A DNA stretch of 11,466 bases from Clostridia bacterium (GTDB taxonomy: Bacteria; Bacillota; Clostridia; Oscillospirales; Acutalibacteraceae): the NCBI GenBank assembly GCA_017442445.1, contig JAFRZS010000030.1:1-11466 (forward strand). The letters are read 5' to 3'. Both the position numbers and the translations under genes were made by a program. Below are positions 1-9,100 of this stretch, in pieces (the first letter of the stretch is position 1; each line of letters starts with the position of its first letter). The notes under the pieces are model-generated. The model saw only the letters and a list, made by a program, of their open reading frames with translations, did no database searches and was not told the DNA's origin.

Positions 1-147
1 CAGAACTGCGTTTACATAAACCTTTGTTCCTGCGTCCAGGCTTGTAAACATGTGGTCACCGATTGTTGTTGCCGTTTCTTTACTGTCACCGTAAAGAATG
101 TGTGAACCGTTTGTTGACGAAAGAGTCAATTCGTATTTCATTCGTTC
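1..147 (-). repeat. Start of a divergent repeat, cut by the window edge
   Basis: Residues 3283-3331 (ERMKYELTLSSTNGS at the start, then DAGTKVYVNAVL) depart from the standard B-repeat. They resemble the beginning of the divergent InlB repeat family, whose usual pattern is YTVTLSxxxGx, then a turn, then GTxVTVTAxP. The gene continues past position 1, so this unit and the C-terminus are unseen. Confidence 0.5.
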
Positions 148-3100
148 CCAATGGGCATAGAGTGTATGAGTCTGCGCAACTGTTACTTTTGTGTTTTCAG
201 TTACCTGTACACCTCCGATTGCCTCTGTGTACCAACCTGCAAAGGTGTACCCCTCTCTTGTGAGAATCGGCAAAGTACCGTAGGCACTATCATAGGTTAA
301 ATACACACCCGGAGGAGTAACCTCTGTCAAGGAGTTTGTTTTTTCAATTTTAGCTGTAAACTGATAATTGCTGAATGTTACAGCTCCGCCGTTTGCAGAA
401 TCTCTTACAACTCTGAGTTCAACTCTGTTTGCAGCATCTGCAATTTCCTGTGAAATATTCCAGGAAAGCTTTCCGTTGTAATCCGAACGCAAGAGTACAT
501 TTCCATCTGCACTCAAAAGTACAATCTCAACATAACCATTGGTTACAGTACCTCTTGGATAAAACGAAACTCTGTAATAATCACCGTTTTGTACTGTAAA
601 AGGTACCGATGATAAAACAACATAATCATCATCTCCGGTTTGTGTACCACTTACTCTGATTGACCTTGTTTCCGGAAGATAGGTGTATGTAATTCCGTTT
701 ACTGTTTTTGTTCTGCCGTCAACAGAAAAGAGATTTATGCCGTTTTCATCATTGGTATCAAACAATACATTGTATTTATTTGCTGTCCAATGTGCATACA
801 AAGTATCATCTGTTACAAAATCACTTACCAAAACACCTTTTCCGTCTTCATCATAGTACATATTTCCGCCCAAGGTTGCTGATAAAACTGTAATTACGGA
901 ATCAACACTTACCCCTTCAAAATCGATGAAACGGTAATTTGTATCGTACGCCGCAGTTTCTCCGTTTGCCATTTCCCTTTCGGTTACCATTATTTCTGTA
1001 ATTGCGAAATCAACAGTATATTTCCATCCGTTCTCAATTGCCTCTACGGTGTACATATAACCATCGAGAATTTTGTCATTGAACTGGATTCTCGGGGCAG
1101 TTGTTAAGGATGAATCTACAACTGTAATCACAGCCTTGACTTGTCTTCCTTTATCACCAACCGTTGTAAAATTCCAATCATTGCCGGTTACTTTAAAATC
1201 TACTCGTCTGGTTGCACTTGTAGTACCGGGTTGGCGTATGTTATATGCTAAGTCAGTTGTTTTATTATCTGCAAAGTAACCTGCAAATGTATATCCTGCC
1301 TTTGTCGGAACAATAATGTCCGGTAATGTACTGCCGGAAGTTACTTTCACGGAGGTCGTACCGCCGGTACCGCCGTGTGCATTGAGAGTAATTGTATAGG
1401 CATTTGCTGTCCATCTTGCATAAAGTGTGTGGTCTGAAGCAATTGAAACTGCTGTTGTTTCCGTTACCTGTGCACCACCTGTTGCCGCTGTGTACCAACC
1501 GTCGAAGCCATAGTTTTCCCTTGTCGGTGTCGGAAGTGTACCGTAGTTACCATCATAAGTTACAGTCTTATTTTTTTGCTCACAGTTTCCGCCGTTTGCA
1601 TCAAAGTTTACTGTGTAAGTGTTAGCTGTCCAATGTGCATAGAGGGTATGGTCATGGTCTGCAGTAACTCTTGTTTCCGCTGTCTTTTCAAGGTCTGATA
1701 CAGTAAACCAACCTTCAAATGTGTAACCCTCTCTTGTGGGAGTCGGTAATGTGCCGTACGCACTGTTATAAGTTACAGTTATACTTGCCTGATTTGTTCC
1801 GCCTGTTGAATCAAATGTAACTGTATATGTATTTGCGGTCCAATGTGCATAAAGGGTATGATTACTTGCAGTTTTAACAACTGTTGTATCGGTTACCTTC
1901 GTGCCGCCACTTGCGGCTGTGTACCAACCTGCAAAAGTATAACCTATTCTTGCTGATACCATTGGCAATGTACCATAAGCACTGTCGTAAGTTACAGTTA
2001 TGCTCGACGGATTTGTTCCGCCACCGTTTGTATTAAAACTTACTGTATAAGTATTTGCAGTCCATTTCGCAATAAGTGAGTGGTTATTTGTTACGGTAAC
2101 ATTTGTAGTTTCTGTTTTCAGGTAATTACCCGTAGTATACCAACCTTCAAACGTATAACCTGTCCTTGTAGGTACCGGTAATGTACCGTATTTACCGCCA
2201 AAGATTACTGTCTTTGATGTGGTCGAACAAGTACCCCCGTTTGCGTTGAATGTTACGGTTATTTCGTTTCCGTTCCACTGTGCATAGAGTGTATGGTTAC
2301 CTGCATTTTTTACTGTTGTTGTTTCACCTATTGCAGAACCGCCACTCGCAGCAGTATACCAACCTGCAAATGTATAACCGCTTTTTGTCGGCGTCGGCAA
2401 TGTGCCGTAGGTACTGCCAAATGTTACTGTTTTACTTGGAGTATCACAAGTACCGCCCTCTGCATTGAAATATACTGTATATGTATTTGCCGTCCATTGT
2501 GCATAAAGTGTTACTGTTGCTCCATTAGTTGCGCTAAGGTTATTAACACTTTGCTGATTTGTATAGTTAGTTCCTGTTCCGTCAGCCTTTGTATTCCAAC
2601 CTGCAAAAGCATACCCTGTTTTCGTAAATCCGTTTGCGGTAAGATTTTTTGCTGTATCATAGGTCATGCTCAAATCTGCTGTTGAACCGTCTGTATTACC
2701 GTTTCCGTTAAATTTAATCGTATAAGTATTTGCTGTCCATACTGCATAGAGGGTTTTTGTACCGTTATTTGTTTGGATAAAGGTTGCATCGGATACTCCG
2801 CCTGCATATTCTACCGTAGAATCGCGACCTGTTGACCAACCTTTGAAGGTATAGCCCGGTCTTGTGAATCCGTTTGCTCTGAGAGTTCCGGCTGTACCAT
2901 AGGTATGAGTAGAAATATTTGTATAACCGGTTATGGTTGAAGCAGATTGTCCCTGAACAATTCTGAAATTGCTGAAGGTTGCCGATTCATTATAGGAATT
3001 TACATCAAATCTCAAATGATAGGTACCCGATACCTCAGGTGTAAATGTAAATGTCTGTGTCTCTATGTGTATATGAGTAGATGTATCACCTAACCTAAGA

Positions 3101-6100
3101 TATGCCTCAACTGAATTTGAGATACTTTCACTATGATTCCAAGTTTTTCCATTTGTAGTACATGAGAATGTATAATATGTACCTGCAGTTAAGTTTACGG
3201 TTATATCATCAAAATAATGATATGTTTCGGCATATACACCATTTGATGCAGGTGAAGTATTTTTATTTGTTATAATTATCTGATTATCAAGCACTCTATA
3301 TACACAATTCTTATAAGGACTTTGGGTTTCGGTAGTAACATTATCGGGAATTGTGAACAGATTTGTACCGTCGTTATACTTAACGGTTGCTGAATTTTTA
3401 ACCCATACGGCATAGAGTGTAGTTTCACCGCTTGTCGTCATAAGGTTTGTAACTGATGCGCTGTTATTGTAAGCCTTTGTACCGCCGCGTGTTTTTGACC
3501 AGCCTGATAATGTATAACCCGGCTTTGTGAATCCGTTTGCTGTGAGATTCTTGGCAGCATCCACTACATGGAGTGAATTATTAGTGTTACCTGTAACATC
3601 AGATTTTGTTTCACCCTCAACTATGCGGATATTACTGAAGGTGTGTGTTTTTCCATAACCGTTAATATCAATTCTGAACGAATATGTTCCCGTAACCTCA
3701 ACTGTAAAGGTCATTACGGACAGAGTATACAAATTTATATACGTACTGCCGGTATTCAGGTGCACCTGAACTGTATCGGTTACACCGCCGCCCCAGGTTC
3801 CGTCAGTCGTTGCAGAGAACGTATAAGTCTTTCCTGCTTCCAAATAAGCGGTCATATTCGGAACGGTGAAATAGGCTTCTGCCTCAGATGTATTTGTATT
3901 GGTTGCTGTTATTGTGCCGTTTAATATGCTATATGTACAACTGTTTCCTGCAGCAGTAACCTTAGGACTGTCATCGGGAAGTGTGAATAAATTTGTTCCA
4001 TCGTTATATTTAACGGTATATACTTTTGTACTCAATGCCCAGACTGCATAGAGGTTTACCGTACCTGAGCTTGTTGAAGTTAAATTCTTCACAGATTGAC
4101 AATCTGTATATGTTTCGGCAGTTGCAGTACTTGATGTTGACCAACCTAAGAATGTGTAATTTGTACGGGTAAAGTCATTAGCTGTCAAGGCTTTTGCTGT
4201 GCCATAGGTATGGGTGCTGTTTGACATCGTTCCCGTTCCGCCGTTGGCGTTATACTTAACTGTATAGGTTATAGCAGTCCACTTTGCATAAAGTGTAACC
4301 GCTGCATTAGCCGTATAGCTTGCACCGGAGGCATAATTTGTTCCCGTACCGTCAGATTTTGTATTCCAGCCTGCAAAGGTGTAACCTGTTCTTGTCGGTA
4401 CTGTGGAACTGAGTGTCAGGGCTGTTCCGTATGCTTTTGTCTGTGCTGACGGTGCACCCGAACCGCCGTTGGCATTGTATGTAATCTTGTATGTAGAAGG
4501 AACCCAGACTGCATAAAGGTTTACCGTACCTGATGTAGTAGTCAAATTACTTACACTTTGCTTGTCTGTATAGGTTGCGGCTGTAGCGGTATTAGATTTT
4601 GACCAACCAATGAAAACATAATTCGTTCTGGTAAATCCGTTTGCAGTCAATGCCTTAGCAGTATTATAGACGTGAGAGCTGTTTGCCGTTGTTCCCGTTC
4701 CGCCGTTAGCGTTATACTTAACTGTATAGGTTATAGCAGTCCACTTTGCATAAAGCGTTAAATTGGAATTTGCAGTATAATTTGCTCCGCTTGTGTAGTT
4801 CGTACCCGTGCCGTCAGATTTTGTATTCCACCCTGCAAAGGTGTAGCCTGTTCTTGTAGGCTTGGTTGTGCTTAATGTCAGGGCTGTTCCATAAGTTTTT
4901 GTCTGCTGTGCAGGTGCGCCCGAACCGCCATTAGCATTGTATGTAACCGTGTATTTAGAAGTAGTCCATACTGCATAGAGTATAACTGTACCACCGCTTT
5001 CAGATGTTAAGTTAGTTACACTTTGCTTGTTTGTATATGTTGCAGTTGTAGCGGTATTAGACTTTGACCAACCAAGGAAAGTATATCCCGTTCTGGTAAA
5101 TCCGTTTGCGGTCAATGCCTTAGCAGTTCCATATACATGTGTGCTGTCTGCTGTTGTTCCCGTTCCGCCGTTGGCATCATATTTTACTGTGTAGGTTATA
5201 GCTGGAGCCCACTGTGCATAGAGAGTTACTGAAGCATTTGATGTGTAGCTTCCACCCGAGGCATAGTCTGTACCTGAGCCGTTTTGAGCTGTATTCCATC
5301 CTTCAAATGTATAACCTTCTCTTGTCGGTTTTGTTGTGCTGAGAGTTAATGCTGTTCCGTGTGTTTTTGTCTGTGCTGACGGTGCACCCGAGCCACCGTT
5401 TGCATTATATGAAACTGTATATTTATTCAATTCCCATACTGCATAGAGTGTTACGGTTGAGTCCGGAATATTTGTAAGGTTTTTCACGGACTGAGCATTA
5501 GTATAGGTTGCCGTGGTTGCACCTCTTGTTGTTGACCAACCCTTGAATGTATAACCGGTTCTTGTGTAAGCATTTGATGTAAGTGTCTTTGCTTCACCGA
5601 AATAGTGTGTTGACGATGCGGTATTTCCTGTCGGAAGATTAGTTGCCGACGTTTCAACTATTCTGACATTTGAGAAAGTGTGTGTTTCTCCTGCGACATT
5701 TACATCAAAACGAAGATAATATGTTCCCGTTATAGTCGGTGTAAATGTAAAGTTATTTGAATCCATGTGGACATGGGTAGAACCTGTTCTGAGGAATGCC
5801 TGAACCTGTGAAGAGTTACCCCAGGTTCCCGATGTTGTGCAGGAAAAACGGTATTCTTTTCCTGCTGTCAGATTGAATGTTTGACCTGATTTATTGAAAT
5901 AGTGGTATGTTTCACCGCTTGATCTGGTATTTGTCATTGTAACGGTTTTGTTGGAAACAGAGTAAGTCGAGGTATCACCACTTCCCCTGTTTACCGTTGA
6001 AGTGCCGATATTAACATCAAGTGCCGGCAACAAATTGAAGCCGTCATTGTAAGCTATGTTATAAATGCTCTTTGTTCCGGGAGCATTTGCCTTCGGACCT

Positions 6101-9100
6101 ACATAAATATAATCAATTACAACCTTACCGACTTTGCCGTCTATAGGTTTGATATTTGCCCACTGAAGTCTTGCCGATGTCAGATAATCGGCATTGATCA
6201 TATCACCTGACAATTCTGCCTGCAAGGTGTACCAAGTATCATCCGCGTAGCTGTTCGGACGTCCGATTGCTGCCGCTGTGGTGTTGTAAAGATCAGCTGT
6301 ACTGTTGTTGGCATAGAAGGATAATCCCATAGCTTTGCCGGAAACGAGTTCCATATTAAGAGTTTTTAATCTGACTTGTATAATATCACCGGGGTTTGTA
6401 TAGTATCTCAGACAATCAGCCGTTGAAATATAACCCCAATGGCCCGCCTCTGCATCCGGCTCCGGAACCTGAGTCATCGCAATAGCTCCGCCTGAAACGG
6501 TAACATCAGATATTGCACCTCCGTTAACGTACCAGGCTCCTTCTGTTGACAAACCATATGATGCATATCCGCCTTCATCATATTTCTTGTCGCCGTAAGC
6601 CTCGGATGTATAGCGACGCTCAGCCTCTTCGTCATTTGTAAAGTCGAAGAAAAGGCTGTTCTTATATGTTGACGGAGCCTTATCAGACGAGCCTATATAG
6701 ATATAGTCAAGTGAGAATGTTGCTCCCGTATAACCGTCGAACGGGTCGATACGAACCTTAGTAATAGTTTTTCCGACCTTTGATGACGGAATAGTAAACT
6801 TAATCGTTGAAAACTCGCCGTCAACATAGGTCCCTGTTCTTGTTCCGTTTATACCACCGTTACCTGCAAAACCTTGTCCGTCAGATGTCTGGTAGAACGC
6901 TTTTACAGTCGGTGCAGTAGTTGAACCGATGGTTGTTTTGAGACGAATCTCAATGATATCGCCACTCTTAACGAGATAATTCAAGTGTTCTGCATTGTGA
7001 TAAAAATAGGGATCGGTACCTGTTGCAACACCGTTAACTACACTGTTTGCAGTATCCCAAGTTAAAGTTATCTGATTTCCATTCCATTTTGACGTGTCAC
7101 CTGCTTCATCACCGTAGAAGTGAATTATCTGCTGTCCGATAACAAGATTTGAATTTGCATCTTTATAGGAAGGCATTTCTTCGCCGTTAAGTGTAACCTT
7201 GCTTACGGTTACATCGTCTAAGTTTGCAGTCACGGTGATGTTATTGATATTTGCATCTGAGCTTTCAAGCTCAAGTGTTGTTCCGTTTAATTTTGCAGAC
7301 AAATCAGTTACCGGTTCACTTGTTTTCAAAACAGTAGCGCCGGATGTGGTATCTGTAACAACAGAGCCGTTTGTCATTGATGCAAAAAATCTTTCACCCT
7401 GCCAATTATGAGCAATTGCCGCATTTGATGCATCTGTTGTGAATTTACCGAATGCTCTTGATGTGGGAGTTTCTTCAAACGACTGATAAACATATAAGCT
7501 TCTCAGGCTTGTATGTGCTGAATCGTCAATAGTAATCTGCGATGCACGTGCAACAGAATCAGCTACATTCAAAGTAATTTTATTCGGCTGTACCGTTGCG
7601 GTTGCTCCTGCTTTTACAGGATAAAGTACCGTCTGATATGTAGCCGCAGTACCCGAAACACTTTGGGTGTATTTGAAATTATTGCCCGAAACGGAAGAGG
7701 TAATACTGTTACCGCTTGTCTGTGCGATAACAAGATTTGAACCTGAGGAAAATGCAGTTTTGCCCGTGTCGTAGTTGTCCGTTGCAACCGTTGCATTTGA
7801 ACCTGATGATGTATGCCAGTTCTGGACGTATTTTATTGTTCCCGTTCCGCTTTTCTTTTGTGCCTTATCCGTAACAATAACAATGCCATTCAAGGCTTTC
7901 AGATAGTTGACTTCGCGGTAATGGTCATATCCGTCAGTAATATCAGTCCACGCAGACATTGATGATGCGCCCTCATTACCAACAGAATCAAGTGTTGAAT
8001 TGTTAACGTAAGTCATCGGCGGTCTTGTGGTTCTCTGATTAGTACCGTTACACTCAACTGTATTATGAGCAGCCGTTGTATTTGACGTCGTTTGCGTATA
8101 ATCAGTTTCAGCTAAAAGATATTTTCCGCCGTTGTACATAAGTAATGCCAGAGCATCGGGGTGGTCATAGTTTCCCCCTGCTCTTGCAGACATATATATC
8201 ATTGAGTCATTCGTGGTATAGCCTGTGCGGTCAGTTGCAAACTGTCCGATGGGATAATATGCAACCGTGTCAGGCTCTGTTCCGTCGTTAGAATCTATAA
8301 AATATTTTAACTCCTGAACACCTTGGTCATTATAAAAATCGTGGCTCAATGCTTCAAGGAATCTTGTAATATACGATTTTGATGCATTTCCCCAACGCTG
8401 ACCGGTTGCCGGTGTGTTACCGTTCGGGAAAGTCATGTCCATCATAAACCTCATAAACTTTATCATATATGAAGTATATAACTTTGCTTTTGCAGAGCTT
8501 GTGTCACCTGTATCATTCATAGCCCTTGCTATATTACGAATACAGGTCATAGATTCCATAGCATAAGCTCCCAACGCACCCTCATTATAAGAACCGTCTG
8601 TACCGAGGAGACCGATGTCATTTATAATCGATGTCCATCTGCTTTCATAGGTTGTTCTCCACGTGCTTGCATTACTGAATTCCGAGAAATATGAAAGACC
8701 GGAATAAAATCCTGAAATGTGGTGGAACACGTGGTTTCCGTATGCAGAAGAAGCAAGTGGAGCTGATGATAGCGGGAAAAGATTTCCGCCACCGTCTAAA
8801 AATTCAACCTCATCATAAATCCACTTGAGGAATGTTACATTTTCGTCCGCTGTTAATTTATTATTCGCTAATAATGTCTTGTAGAAAAACGGAGCATAAT
8901 TAAGTCTGAACGGAGTTTCTTTATCTCTGCCGTCAGGCCAACCGCCTGTAACATCAGCATCGTTGATAAAGTCAAAAAGTAATGATTTACCCTTGTTGAG
9001 ATAGGCTTCTTTGTCAGTCGCACTTACACCCGATGCAACCGCAAACTGAAATATTCCGTTGACACTGAATAATCTGCAGTGTGCATCTACCCAATCGTTT

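Larger units (their letters stand above)
148..5610 (-). repeat. Array of 17 InlB-type B-repeats (Listeria-Bacteroides repeat, Flg_new)
   Basis: Each unit follows the plan Y-T-V-x-(Y/F)-N-x-N-G-G, then (R/K)-x-G-Y-T-F-x-G-W, and ends L-Y-A-x-W. The closing Trp falls at residues 1520, 1595, 1676, 1751, 1830, 1905, 1985, 2197, 2419, 2500, 2573, 2644, 2718, 2788, 2861, 3069 and 3282. Plain units are 70-81 residues. The longer gaps mark units with inserted segments. InlB B-repeats are small beta-grasp-like folds found in surface proteins, where they act as stalks or bind host or glycan ligands. Two subtypes are visible: an N-terminal block using TANGFTR and a C-terminal block using YGTLPTPTR. Confidence 0.92.

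Noticed and set aside
2293..2685. A 130-residue plus-strand open frame, with similar ones at 63-263, 708-893, 1392-1625, 2250-2468, 3643-3924 and 7199-7411
   Set aside because: They are antisense to the giant gene. Their Cys/His/Tyr-rich or low-complexity products mirror the repeat codons, and the minus frame is open throughout with clear domain content.
4039..5433. Regular repeats as a possible CRISPR array
   Set aside because: The period is over 220 bp, the repeats are coding with frame kept, and there are no short identical repeats with unique spacers.
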